From: Flavobacterium sediminis
GTDB taxonomy: Bacteria > Bacteroidota > Bacteroidia > Flavobacteriales > Flavobacteriaceae
DNA length: 64,000 nt
Reading direction: 5' to 3'
NCBI RefSeq assembly: GCF_003148385.1
Contig: NZ_CP029463.1
Span: 434,001 to 498,000 of the forward strand
The translations under genes and the position numbers were made by a program. Below the pieces are notes generated by a model. The model did not search any database and was not told where the DNA came from. It saw only the letters and a list, made by a program, of their open reading frames with translations. This document shows positions 33,407 to 41,453 of this stretch, in pieces (position 1 is the first letter of the stretch; each line of letters starts with the position of its first letter).

Positions 33407-34057
33407 TTAAAAGATCAGATCACAGTTCCTGGAAAGCGGTAATTCATATTTGTCAATAATTACTGCATTTGATTTTTTTTGTGCTATTTTTGATACATTA
33501 GCAATATAGGAACGATGAATTTTGCAAAAAATAGCAGGGTCTAAATCTTTATAAAAATTATCTAATGTATTTCTTACAGTATACTTTTTTCCCGGGGTTT
33601 GAATGTCAATATAATTTTTATCACTCTTTACAAATAGTATTTGATCAGTATTCAATTTAATTTCATTGTGTCCGTCTCTTATAACAACATAATTCGATTT
33701 ATTATTGATCACAACTAATTGAAGTGCTGCTAACAGATCAATTGTCCTTACGGGTTTTGTTAAATAAGACACAGGATTAACTTCTAATGCCTTTTGCAAA
33801 GTAGAAAGTTCCGATTGCCCTGTAATGAAAATAATTTTTGCTTCTTTTACATGTTGTTTGGCCCAGTCAATTCCCGTATCTCTACCCTCGACATTGATAT
33901 CTAACAGAACAACATCCGGTTTAAAAGAATTTAGTTTTTCAATTGCCTGATTAATTTTATACGCAATATCGATTTGGGTGTAATTATTTTCATTTAAGAT
34001 ATTCTTTATGTGATTTGCAATCAACACTTGATCTTCAACTATCAGTATCTTTACCAT
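33407..34057 (-). CDS. LytTR-type response regulator
   Basis: A 216-residue regulator with a receiver domain (phosphorylated Asp53 in VLLDINV; Lys in LTKPV) and a C-terminal LytTR domain (QILFVKSDKNYIDIQT, FCKIHRSYIANV). It starts right after its kinase gene and lies directly upstream of the LamG protein gene. It closely parallels the regulator at 28004. Confidence 0.92.
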   Translation of the reverse strand: MVKILIVEDQVLIANHIKNILNENNYTQIDIAYKINQAIEKLNSFKPDVVLLDINVEGRDTGIDWAKQHVKEAKIIFITGQSELSTLQKALEVNPVSYLTKPVRTIDLLAALQLVVINNKSNYVVIRDGHNEIKLNTDQILFVKSDKNYIDIQTPGKKYTVRNTLDNFYKDLDPAIFCKIHRSYIANVSKIAQKKSNAVIIDKYELPLSRNCDLIF

Positions 34058-35767
34058 TTATGCAATCTTTTTTGAAAATGTTATTTTGAATCCTTTTGTT
34101 ACATCAATTTTGTATTCTACGTCTAATTGCAAACACAACTGTGCCACTAATTTAGGATCTATTTCCTTTGTTTTAGGTTTTTCGCCATTGTCATGGTACA
34201 AAAAATGAATGAAATCTTTCTCTCTTAAAACAGAAATCAAAATTGCCTTCTCCTGTTCACGAGTATAAGCATGCTTTATGGAATTTATTATCAGTTCTGT
34301 AACCAACAAGCCTATGAACATGGTAGTATCTGAACTCAATAAAACAGAATCAATTTTTAAATCTATAGTTATATTCCTTTCTTCGAAAACTTCACCATAA
34401 ACGGATTTAATTTCATTCAGATATTCATGTATGTCTACCTGCCTTTTATCTGCTGATTGGTATAAATGTCTGTGAAGAATAGCTATAGTCTCTACTTTTG
34501 CTAATATTTTTTTTATCGGAATATTTTCAGATTCAGCGTTGGCTTTTCTGAGCTCATCAGAAATTAAGATTGTAATCAACTGTAGGTTATTATTAATTCT
34601 ATGATTAGTTTCGCTTAAAAGGAATTCATTTTCTTTTGATAGTTTTTCAAGCACTTTATTGTTCTTTTGAGTTTTCCTGAAAAAAAACAAAACTATTAAT
34701 GTCAAAATAATTAAAGAAAAAAGTATTCCTACCGCAATAAAAAAATTAACTCGGGAACTTTTTAGTTCATTAGCCTGATTTTTTAAATTCAACTCTTTAA
34801 TCTCAAGCTCCGAATTTTTCTTTTCTAATTCATATTTCCGCTCTGCCTCAATGATCTGCTTATTCCATTTACTGATAAACTCTGCTTTTTCTAATTCACG
34901 GAAAACCTCATAAGAATCGAGCGCCTTTTTATAATTCCCGGTTACTTTAAAATATCCGGCTTCTAAAAATTTAAAATCCTGAAGGTAAATATTGTATTGT
35001 TTTTTACGGGAAATCTCTAAACCTCTGTCAATAAAAGACTTTGCCTTTTGTATACGTCCTTTCTTTTCATACAATCTAATGATATTAATTAACACATTAG
35101 CTTCGTATAATTCGTCGTTAATTTTTCTAAATTGCTGTAAAGCTTCTTTATAGTACTCTTCGGCAAGGACATCTTTATTCAGATTTTTATAGGCATACCC
35201 TATTTCATTAAAAGCTGAAGCCACTAAAGCATTAGCACCTTCTCCTTTAAATAATTCTAAGACTTTTTGTGAACATTTTATAGAGTTATGACAATCGTAT
35301 TCTTTCTCTATATAAAGAGCAGCTCTTCGGCTCCAGTAATACGCTTCTGTTTCGCGTGAAACGTGATGTTTGTCTATAATTTCTTTAGCCTCATTAAGGT
35401 ATTCTAAAGATAAGTCAAAATCATATTTAGCCCTGTAAAACTCGCCTATATTGAGATATGTTTCCGCTAAGCGATCGTATAATTTTATCGTATTGAAAAT
35501 GGATTCGGCTTCCTCATAAAGTTTTAATGCCTCCGGGTAATCTTGCTTTAATTTCAGAACTTTACCTAAATTCAGTTTGTAAATACCTTTAATGGAATCA
35601 TCAGAAGATGTTACCTGTTTCTCAATCTTCTTAAAAAAGTATAGAGCACTGTCAATTTTAGACGTTTTTAAATAATCTATGCCTTTCTGAAAATCCTGAT
35701 GAAACTGCGCTTTAACGGGATATATCAGAAAAAAATATAAAAAAAAGCTAAGTATTTTGAATTTCAT
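34058..35767 (-). CDS. TPR sensor histidine kinase (HisKA_2-like)
   Basis: From the ATG at 35767 the protein has 569 residues, with a signal peptide (MKFKILSFFLYFFLIYPVKA), TPR repeats to about residue 310, a coiled coil, one membrane helix (FFIAVGILFSLIILTLIVLFFF), a His box ETNHRINNNLQLITILI, and an ATPase domain (GLLVTELIINSIKHAY). Its last codons abut the regulator gene. An upstream in-frame ATG at 35812 would overlap the preceding gene and start before the signal peptide, so it is rejected. Confidence 0.9.
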   Translation of the reverse strand: MKFKILSFFLYFFLIYPVKAQFHQDFQKGIDYLKTSKIDSALYFFKKIEKQVTSSDDSIKGIYKLNLGKVLKLKQDYPEALKLYEEAESIFNTIKLYDRLAETYLNIGEFYRAKYDFDLSLEYLNEAKEIIDKHHVSRETEAYYWSRRAALYIEKEYDCHNSIKCSQKVLELFKGEGANALVASAFNEIGYAYKNLNKDVLAEEYYKEALQQFRKINDELYEANVLINIIRLYEKKGRIQKAKSFIDRGLEISRKKQYNIYLQDFKFLEAGYFKVTGNYKKALDSYEVFRELEKAEFISKWNKQIIEAERKYELEKKNSELEIKELNLKNQANELKSSRVNFFIAVGILFSLIILTLIVLFFFRKTQKNNKVLEKLSKENEFLLSETNHRINNNLQLITILISDELRKANAESENIPIKKILAKVETIAILHRHLYQSADKRQVDIHEYLNEIKSVYGEVFEERNITIDLKIDSVLLSSDTTMFIGLLVTELIINSIKHAYTREQEKAILISVLREKDFIHFLYHDNGEKPKTKEIDPKLVAQLCLQLDVEYKIDVTKGFKITFSKKIA

Positions 35768-35768
35768 A

Positions 35769-37043
35769 TTAGGTTTTCTGCTTTTTCTTCCTTGCTGCCG
35801 GAAATAATACATTATTCAGGATCAAACGATATCCCGGCGAATTGGGATGCAAATCTAAAACTGTTGGCGGATCTCCTACTCTATGCTGGTAATCTTCCGG
35901 ATCGTGTCCTCCGTAAAAAGTAAACATACCTTTACCTCTGGTTCCGTGAATGTAGCGGGCTTCTCCGTTTATTTTACACTCTCCTAAACGAAGAACGTTA
36001 CTCTTAATCAAACTTCCTCTGAAAGCTGTCGTCTGTCCCATAAATCCTTTTATGAGTTGCGTATGGTTTTGGCATAACATCGTTGGGATCGGATCCCATT
36101 TTGCTGAAAAATCCATTAAGGAAAAATAATCCTGCTCAAAAGGAATAGTTTTATTTATCCTGTCATTAGTTGTATCGATATCCGAAAATTCATAGACCAT
36201 CGGGCTACGCTCTAAAATAAAATCCTTGAATGCAAAACTATTGTTGTAGTTGATGGAAGCCTGATAATTCGGTGCACTATTATCACCATCAAACATAGGC
36301 TCACAAATATCAACCCCGTCAGCAGCTAAAGCAATATCAAAACTATCGGTTGCGGAACACATGGCAAACATAAAACCTCCCCCAATGACATAATCTCTTA
36401 TTTTTCTGGCTACTGCCAGTTTTTCTTCTGATACCTTTTGATATCCCAGACTTGCGGCTAATTCTTCTGCTTGTTTTTTTTGTTCTATATACCAAGGTGC
36501 ATTTCGATATGCTCCGAAAAATTTTCCGTATTGTCCGGTAAAATCTTCATGATGTAAATGCAACCAATCGTAAAGCAATAACTGATCGCTCAGTACTTCC
36601 GCATCGTAAACTTCAGTATATGGAATTTCGGCATAAGTTAAAACCATGGTCACAGCATCATCCCAAGGCTGTTTCCCTTTAGGAGTATACACTGCAATCT
36701 TAGGTGCTTTTTCTAAAATCACCGTTTCCATGTTTTGAGAAGGGCTGCTAATTTGTTCCAGAATATTATTAGCAGAAGCATCTGATAAAATTTCAAATGT
36801 AACTCCTCTGATCTGGCATTCTCTTCGGATCTCAGCAGCATCGGGTAACAAGAACGAACCTCCTCTGTAATTTAACAGCCAACTCACTTTATAGTCCTTT
36901 GTCAGTGCCCAATAGGTAATTCCGTAAGCTTTCAGATGATTTTGCTGCCCCTCAGCGTCCATAGGTAACAATACGGAAGAGGCCTTAATAGTTATGGAAA
37001 AAAAGATAAGGTATAGAATTATAGAAAATGATAAACCCTTCAT
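35769..37043 (-). CDS. Conserved secreted protein of the family often labelled asparagine synthetase B in Bacteroidota
   Basis: From the ATG at 37043 there is a signal peptide (MKGLSFSIILYLIFFSITIKASS) and about 400 further residues. I see no glutamine-hydrolysing Cys2 and no ATP-pyrophosphatase motif of a true asparagine synthetase; the label common in databases for this family therefore looks wrong. A segment GGGFMFAMCSATDSFD resembles the nucleophile elbow of class I glutamine amidotransferase-like folds, and the C-terminus ends GYRLILNNVLFPAARKKK. The function is unknown. It stops 1 bp before the kinase gene and its promoter region is shared with the divergent orphan gene at 37208. Confidence 0.65.
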   Translation of the reverse strand: MKGLSFSIILYLIFFSITIKASSVLLPMDAEGQQNHLKAYGITYWALTKDYKVSWLLNYRGGSFLLPDAAEIRRECQIRGVTFEILSDASANNILEQISSPSQNMETVILEKAPKIAVYTPKGKQPWDDAVTMVLTYAEIPYTEVYDAEVLSDQLLLYDWLHLHHEDFTGQYGKFFGAYRNAPWYIEQKKQAEELAASLGYQKVSEEKLAVARKIRDYVIGGGFMFAMCSATDSFDIALAADGVDICEPMFDGDNSAPNYQASINYNNSFAFKDFILERSPMVYEFSDIDTTNDRINKTIPFEQDYFSLMDFSAKWDPIPTMLCQNHTQLIKGFMGQTTAFRGSLIKSNVLRLGECKINGEARYIHGTRGKGMFTFYGGHDPEDYQHRVGDPPTVLDLHPNSPGYRLILNNVLFPAARKKKQKT

Positions 37044-37086
37044 TTCATTTTTATTCAAATATAATAAGATTAATTGGTTCGGCAAA

Positions 37087-37123
37087 CAGGTAGAAATACC
37101 TGACAGACCAGGTAATTCAACCT
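37087..37123. promoter_or_regulatory. Two operator copies upstream of the 37208 gene
   Basis: CAGGTAGAAATACCTG (37087-37102) is a perfect palindrome with arms CAGGTA/TACCTG. Its reverse complement contains the same 15 bases found at 40174-40188. A degenerate copy, CAGGTAATTCAACCT, lies at 37109-37123, centred 22 bp away (two helical turns). A near -7 element, TAACTTTC, follows at 37138-37145. The sites lie between divergent genes. The likely binder is the NarL-type regulator encoded at 37644. Confidence 0.6.
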
Positions 37124-37207
37124 TTTTTTTTTATCTATAACTTTCGCCTGTAACAAATAGCTGTCAAATGAGGAATTTTGTTTAAAAGCAATTTAAAACA
37201 TTTAACC

Positions 37208-37600
37208 ATGGAAAATAAAATTCCTTCTAAAGTAAAATTTAATTTAACTCTGGATCAAACGATTAAAGGAACACCGGTTCTGACAAATCCGGACTGTTCA
37301 TTTAGCTATGATTGGGACTTCAGTAAAAACATGGGGCTTGCCCTTTTAGAAAGTATTGAGAACACCGAATTAAACTTAACGCTTCATCCTCTTGGAATAG
37401 CAGGTGTCTTAGCTTTTATGTCCGACATCAGTCCGTTGTCTGTTACTATCGATGGAAAAGATGTTGTCATTTTCAGAGTGATCCTTGACATTGATCTGGT
37501 TTCAGGAACTAAAAAAGCGGCCATTATGTTTAACCAAGATGGTTCAACAATTCAAACTACGGATAATTGGGAAAACGAACATGCTAACCTGATCAGCTAA
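37208..37600 (+). CDS. Small soluble protein of unknown function, probably part of the two-component regulon
   Basis: From the ATG at 37208 the product has 130 residues (MENKIPSKVKFNLTLDQTIKG), soluble, without signal peptide, probably mostly beta strand. I do not recognise a family. An ATG at 37178 would add ten residues. It is preceded by two operator-like palindromes shared with the tail-collar promoter and is convergent with the NarL-type regulator gene, from which a bidirectional terminator separates it. The shared operator is the best functional clue. Confidence 0.65.
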   Translation: MENKIPSKVKFNLTLDQTIKGTPVLTNPDCSFSYDWDFSKNMGLALLESIENTELNLTLHPLGIAGVLAFMSDISPLSVTIDGKDVVIFRVILDIDLVSGTKKAAIMFNQDGSTIQTTDNWENEHANLIS

Positions 37601-37604
37601 AATA

Positions 37605-37635
37605 AAATAAGGAGCTAATTTATAGCTCCTTATTT
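37605..37635. terminator. Bidirectional terminator
   Basis: Thirteen-base arms AAATAAGGAGCTA / TAGCTCCTTATTT with loop ATTTA, between convergent genes. Confidence 0.88.
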
Positions 37636-37643
37636 GTTTCTAT

Positions 37644-38330
37644 TTAAAATCTCTGACTGATTTGTTCTACATCTACTATTTTGTTTTGAATTGCATAGAC
37701 GACTAAACCGGCTATATTTCGTGCTTCTGTCTTTAACAGCAGATTGTTCCTATGTCCGTCAACAGTTCTGGGGCTAATGAACAATTTTTCAGCTATTTCA
37801 TTGGTGTTATGCTGCATACAAATCAACTTTAGCACTTCTTTTTCTCTTGAGGTAAGATAGTCTTCTTCAATACTGCATTTTACCTTTTTATTTCCTGACG
37901 AAATCCCTTCATAGATTATTTCCATGACCATGTCATTATAATAAAAACCTTTGGCTATTACTTCATTGATCGTCTTTACCACTTCTTTAGGAGACGTATT
38001 CTTAACAAGGTAAGACGAGGCACCTTCCTGAATCATATTTAAAACAAAAGGTTTTGTTTCATAACTGGTCAGGGCTATTATTTTTATTTCCGGAAATTTA
38101 CTGTGAATTCTTTTTGTAGCTTCAACTCCGTTTAATAAGGGCATTTTTAAATCTATAAGAATTAAATCGGGCAATTCAATCGGATCGTCTTCGAGATAAT
38201 TAACGAGGTCACTTCCGTCAGAAGCTTCATAAATTACCTTAAAATTAGGCTCTCTTTCTAGTAAAAAAGCAATACCTTTTCTAAAAAGCAGCTCATCATC
38301 AGCCAATATTATTTTTATTATATTGTCCAT
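37644..38330 (-). CDS. NarL/LuxR-type response regulator
   Basis: A 228-residue regulator. The receiver has DDE at 11-13, the phosphorylated Asp60 in LILIDLKMP and Lys in YLVKN. The LuxR helix-turn-helix is C-terminal (LTSREKEVLKLICMQHNTNEIAEKLFISPRTVDGHRNNLL). It follows its histidine kinase by 5 bp in a four-gene operon. Palindromes with 5-bp arms, suited to a dimeric NarL-type protein, lie before both the operon and the neighbouring gene, so it probably controls them. Confidence 0.93.
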   Translation of the reverse strand: MDNIIKIILADDELLFRKGIAFLLEREPNFKVIYEASDGSDLVNYLEDDPIELPDLILIDLKMPLLNGVEATKRIHSKFPEIKIIALTSYETKPFVLNMIQEGASSYLVKNTSPKEVVKTINEVIAKGFYYNDMVMEIIYEGISSGNKKVKCSIEEDYLTSREKEVLKLICMQHNTNEIAEKLFISPRTVDGHRNNLLLKTEARNIAGLVVYAIQNKIVDVEQISQRF

Positions 38331-38335
38331 CTTTA

Positions 38336-39136
38336 TTAGAAATTTAAAATTACTCGTACTCCTTGGCTAATAGCACTTTCAATTTTTAAATCTCCTTTCA
38401 AAAAACTTGTTCTGCTTTCGATATTCTTTATTCCAAGTCCTCTACGATACTTTGTGTTTTTTATGTCGAATCCTTTACCGTCATCTACATACTCACAAAT
38501 TTTTTTTCCATCTTCAATAGCAAAACGAATGTCTATCTGTCTCGCATTTCCATGTCTTATGGAATTATTGATCAATTCCTGCAATATTCTGTAAAGGTGC
38601 AGATGATTATGGAGGGGTATATCTTCAAAGATACTTTGTTTTAACGTATTTTTATAATTTATTTGTACTTTATTTGCAACTGAAAAATTATTACACAATT
38701 CTTCTATCGCCACATTTAAACCGAAATTTTCCAAAACCGGAGGCAAAAGATCATAGGATATTCTTCTGGTACTCTGCAAAACTTTCCCGCATACATTGAC
38801 TATATTAGCCGTTATTTCTTTTTGCTCTTCATCTGATAAATTCTCTGAATTTAACATATAACTGCTTAATGAAATGATATTTAATTTAGAACTTATATCA
38901 TCATGTAAATCTCTGGCTATCCTGCTCCTCTCTTCTTCCTGAGCTAAAATAGTGGCATTGATGATCTCCTTCTGATATTTGATCTCCATATCTTTATTCT
39001 CAATCTCTTTTTGAATGATCTTCTTTCGGGAATAATAAACGAATACCACTACAGCAATCGTCATTAAGACAAAGGCTATAAATGTATAAATGATCGCAAG
39101 GATCAATTCCTTATCCGTAAGAGCTGCATTGTTCAT
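38336..39136 (-). CDS. Sensor histidine kinase (HisKA_3, NarX/DesK-like)
   Basis: A 266-residue kinase with one N-terminal membrane helix (LAIIYTFIAFVLMTIAVVVFVYY), a coiled coil, the HisKA_3 box EEERSRIARDLHDDISSKLNIISL with phosphorylated His78, and an ATPase domain (LYRILQELINNSIRHGNARQ, YVDDGKGFD, RGLGIKNIESR). It has almost no external domain, so it probably receives its signal through the adjacent 208-residue membrane protein, whose stop abuts its start (inference). Confidence 0.92.
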   Translation of the reverse strand: MNNAALTDKELILAIIYTFIAFVLMTIAVVVFVYYSRKKIIQKEIENKDMEIKYQKEIINATILAQEEERSRIARDLHDDISSKLNIISLSSYMLNSENLSDEEQKEITANIVNVCGKVLQSTRRISYDLLPPVLENFGLNVAIEELCNNFSVANKVQINYKNTLKQSIFEDIPLHNHLHLYRILQELINNSIRHGNARQIDIRFAIEDGKKICEYVDDGKGFDIKNTKYRRGLGIKNIESRTSFLKGDLKIESAISQGVRVILNF

Positions 39137-39763
39137 TTACATTTTTTTTATTCTTATATTAAACCATTCAACCATTATTAAAATCTGATAGATCACGTAT
39201 AGTACTGAATTAAGCTCCCAAATGATCTTACTGGTCGAAAAATTCAAAACAGAAATGATATTACCCGATAAAAAAACAACCGTACTCCCGAATAAATAAA
39301 TCAAGATTCCCATATTTATATAATAATACGTTCGCTTTTCGTTCAGAATATTATAAAAATGAAACATTGAAAAAATGATCAACAAGAATGAGGTAAGGAA
39401 AATTTCTAAAAGGTTGAATCTCAAAAAAAGTTCCGGATTAAAAATATACTGAATAACCAGAATTAGAGGACAAAGTAACAGGCTATATTTTACGATTTTT
39501 TTCTGTTTCTTATTTTTCAGGATCGATAAATAAAAAAAACTCAAAATAATAAATTGAAAAACAAAATACAGATGCGATAGAAACAAATTATTAATCCCAT
39601 TTCTTTTAAAAAAAGCTGTAAAAAACTGAATTATAATGATGATGGAAAGATAAAATGTAAAAATAAAATAAGATCTGGATACAAATTTTTTAAGTCCCAA
39701 GAGAAACAAAATAAAATTTGTACCCAGCAAAAAATATCCTATATACGTAAGGCTACCTAACAA
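39137..39763 (-). CDS. Polytopic membrane protein, putative signal receptor for the kinase
   Basis: A 208-residue protein with about six to seven hydrophobic helices and little else (starts MLGSLTYIGYFLLGTNFILFLLGL). I do not recognise the family. It lies 8 bp after the small protein gene and directly before the kinase gene, with no gap. This order suggests a sensory or membrane-coupling role in the two-component system. The start was taken as the first ATG. Confidence 0.7.
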   Translation of the reverse strand: MLGSLTYIGYFLLGTNFILFLLGLKKFVSRSYFIFTFYLSIIIIIQFFTAFFKRNGINNLFLSHLYFVFQFIILSFFYLSILKNKKQKKIVKYSLLLCPLILVIQYIFNPELFLRFNLLEIFLTSFLLIIFSMFHFYNILNEKRTYYYINMGILIYLFGSTVVFLSGNIISVLNFSTSKIIWELNSVLYVIYQILIMVEWFNIRIKKM

Positions 39764-39771
39764 GTCAAGTA

Positions 39772-40095
39772 TTAACTAATAAAAGGAGCTTTTTGATTAC
39801 ATGTATTCGGGCAAGGCTCCGAAAAATCATAAATGTAGTTACCGTTCTCCTCAGATATCATATCGTTCCCCTCTGCATCAACTCCTACGACCATTAATCG
39901 TTCTACCTGATTTTCATCAACTCCTAAATATGCTCTGACATTCACAACACCGTCTTCCTGCATTACTTGTTGAATATCAATTCCGGGAATAAGAAAGGCT
40001 TTTAGCTTATTATGTTGGTTATAAGTTCCTTCCTCTTGTTTCCATCTGCTAGCCCAAGTCTGAGCAGTTTCCAAACTAATTGTGTTTTTTGCCAT
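39772..40095 (-). CDS. Small conserved protein with Cys-containing C-terminal tail, first gene of the two-component operon
   Basis: A 107-residue soluble protein MAKNTISLETAQTWASRWKQEEG, with KAFLIPGIDIQQ, VNVRAYLGVDENQ, LMVVGVDAEGNDM, and the ending YDFSEPCPNTCNQKAPFIS. I recall similar proteins in many Bacteroidota genomes, without an assigned function. There is no signal peptide. It opens the operon with membrane protein, kinase and regulator, and its promoter shares the 40.1-kb control region with the divergent tail-collar genes. The Cys-rich tail could be a metal, redox or modification site (inference). Confidence 0.75.
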   Translation of the reverse strand: MAKNTISLETAQTWASRWKQEEGTYNQHNKLKAFLIPGIDIQQVMQEDGVVNVRAYLGVDENQVERLMVVGVDAEGNDMISEENGNYIYDFSEPCPNTCNQKAPFIS

Positions 40096-40126
40096 AATAG
40101 TAAATTTTATTAAGATTAGTAGTAAA

Positions 40127-40134
40127 CAAATATA
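40127..40134 (-). promoter_or_regulatory. -7 element of the small-protein/kinase operon
   Basis: TATATTTG on the minus strand matches TAnnTTTG 32 bp before the ATG at 40095. No -33 TTG is visible. Confidence 0.5.
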
Positions 40135-40173
40135 TCATAAAAACTGATATATTTCTTATATAGCTCATAAAAA

Positions 40174-40188
40174 CAGGTATTTCTACCT
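40174..40188. promoter_or_regulatory. Operator shared with the 37.1-kb control region
   Basis: CAGGTATTTCTACCT, a palindrome with arms AGGTA/TACCT, is identical over 15 bases to the reverse complement of 37087-37101. It lies between the divergent operons. Its centre is about 44 bp upstream of the start site predicted from TACATTTG (40212-40219), a position typical for activators. Confidence 0.65.
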
Positions 40189-40211
40189 ATATTCAAAACT
40201 GATGTTAATGG

Positions 40212-40219
40212 TACATTTG
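40212..40219 (+). promoter_or_regulatory. -7 element of the tail-collar operon
   Basis: TACATTTG matches TAnnTTTG 30 bp before the ATG at 40250. The usual -33 region has no TTG; the palindrome sits just upstream of it instead. Confidence 0.55.
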
Positions 40220-40249
40220 TTTATATTAACTATAAAAACTAAATTTTTT

Positions 40250-40807
40250 ATGTCTACAGAACCATTTATCGGAGAAATTAAACTATTCGGATTTAACTTT
40301 GCCCCAAAAGGTCATATGCTTTGTGCCGGACAAATAATGTCTATCGCTCAAAATACAGCCTTATTTTCACTTATAGGAACTACCTACGGAGGCAACGGAC
40401 AAACCACTTTTGCTCTTCCTGATCTACAAGGACGTATGCCAATAGGACAAGGTCAAGGTTCGGGATTACCTGATTATTCAATGGGAGAAATCGGAGGTCA
40501 CACTACAGTTACGCTATTAACAAGTAACATTCCGCCACACACACACTCTTTGAATTCAACTCGTGTACTATTACAAGCATCAACGGATAATGCAGATGAA
40601 CTATCGCCGGCAGGAAATTTCCCAGCAACAGCAACAAGCGCGATCTATAGCGGTAACGGAGCAACTCCTAATGTATATACAGGAGGAGCACGTCTTACAG
40701 GTACTACTGATATTACCGGATCAGGTATTCCTGTAAATGTCTTGAACCCGTATTTAACTATAAATTATTCCATTGCTATATACGGAATTTTTCCAAGTCG
40801 TAATTAA
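40250..40807 (+). CDS. Phage tail-collar domain protein (MdpB-like), copy 1
   Basis: A 185-residue protein with the tail-collar domain at the N-terminus (MSTEPFIGEIKLFGFNFAPK, then GHMLCAGQIMS, TTYGGNGQTTFALPDLQGRMP) and a GGHTTVTLLTSNIPPHTHSL segment, ending YLTINYSIAIYGIFPSRN. Similar proteins occur in many bacteria outside phages, often in multiples, with unclear function. No signal peptide. The ATG at 40250 is chosen because homology starts there. Followed 25 bp later by a paralogue. Confidence 0.9.
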   Translation: MSTEPFIGEIKLFGFNFAPKGHMLCAGQIMSIAQNTALFSLIGTTYGGNGQTTFALPDLQGRMPIGQGQGSGLPDYSMGEIGGHTTVTLLTSNIPPHTHSLNSTRVLLQASTDNADELSPAGNFPATATSAIYSGNGATPNVYTGGARLTGTTDITGSGIPVNVLNPYLTINYSIAIYGIFPSRN

Positions 40808-40832
40808 TTTACTAACTATAAAAGAAAAACAC

Positions 40833-41390
40833 ATGTCAACGGAACCATTTATCGGAGAGATTAAACTATTCGGATTCAATTTTGCCCCTTTGGGATATTC
40901 ACTTTGTGCCGGTCAAATTATTTCAATTTCTCAATACACAGCCTTATTTTCACTTATAGGAACTACTTACGGAGGTAACGGACAGACCACTTTTGCTCTT
41001 CCTGATTTACAAGGGCGTATGCCAATTGGACAAGGACAAGGTCCGGGATTACCCCTTTACACAATGGGACAAAAAGCGGGTAGTACAACTAAAACACTAA
41101 CAACTTCAAACTTGCCTCCACACATCCATTCATTATTGAATGCTCATGTTAATTTACAAGCATCAACGGATAATGCAGACGAATTATCGCCGGCAGGAAA
41201 TTTCCCGGCTACGGCTACAGATGCCATTTATAGCGGTAACGGAGCAACTCCTAATACATATACAGGAGGAGCAGTACTATCAGGTACTACTGACGTTACC
41301 GGATCAGGTATTCCTGTAGATATCATGAATCCTTACCTAACCATAAATTTTTCTATTGCTATGCAAGGAATATTCCCAAGCAGGAACTAA
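40833..41390 (+). CDS. Phage tail-collar domain protein (MdpB-like), copy 2
   Basis: A 185-residue paralogue of the preceding gene with the same N-terminus (MSTEPFIGEIKLFGFNFAPL), the same QASTDNADELSPAGNFPATAT segment and the same ending IFPSRN; the most divergent part is the middle (LYTMGQKAGSTTKTLTTSN). DNA is also very similar over long stretches, so this is a fairly recent tandem duplication. A near-palindromic hairpin follows before the next gene. Confidence 0.9.
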   Translation: MSTEPFIGEIKLFGFNFAPLGYSLCAGQIISISQYTALFSLIGTTYGGNGQTTFALPDLQGRMPIGQGQGPGLPLYTMGQKAGSTTKTLTTSNLPPHIHSLLNAHVNLQASTDNADELSPAGNFPATATDAIYSGNGATPNTYTGGAVLSGTTDVTGSGIPVDIMNPYLTINFSIAMQGIFPSRN

Positions 41391-41403
41391 TTTTTCAAAC
41401 ATA

Positions 41404-41439
41404 AATAAAGGGAATATTTTCAAAAATATTTCCTTTATT
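41404..41439 (+). terminator. Hairpin after the tail-collar genes, partial terminator
   Basis: AATAAAGG-GAATATTTT and AAAATATTTCCTTTATT form a long AT-rich stem with a G-U pair. No strong T-run follows, so it may reduce rather than end transcription into the next genes. Confidence 0.5.
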
Positions 41440-41453
41440 AACAATAAAAAAAT

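Noticed and set aside
40212..40249. Start of the first tail-collar gene at 40202
   Set aside because: It would include the -7 promoter element; homology begins at the ATG at 40250.
40250..41390. Prophage remnant suggested by tail-collar proteins
   Set aside because: No other phage structural, integrase or lysis genes are nearby; such proteins occur widely outside phage.
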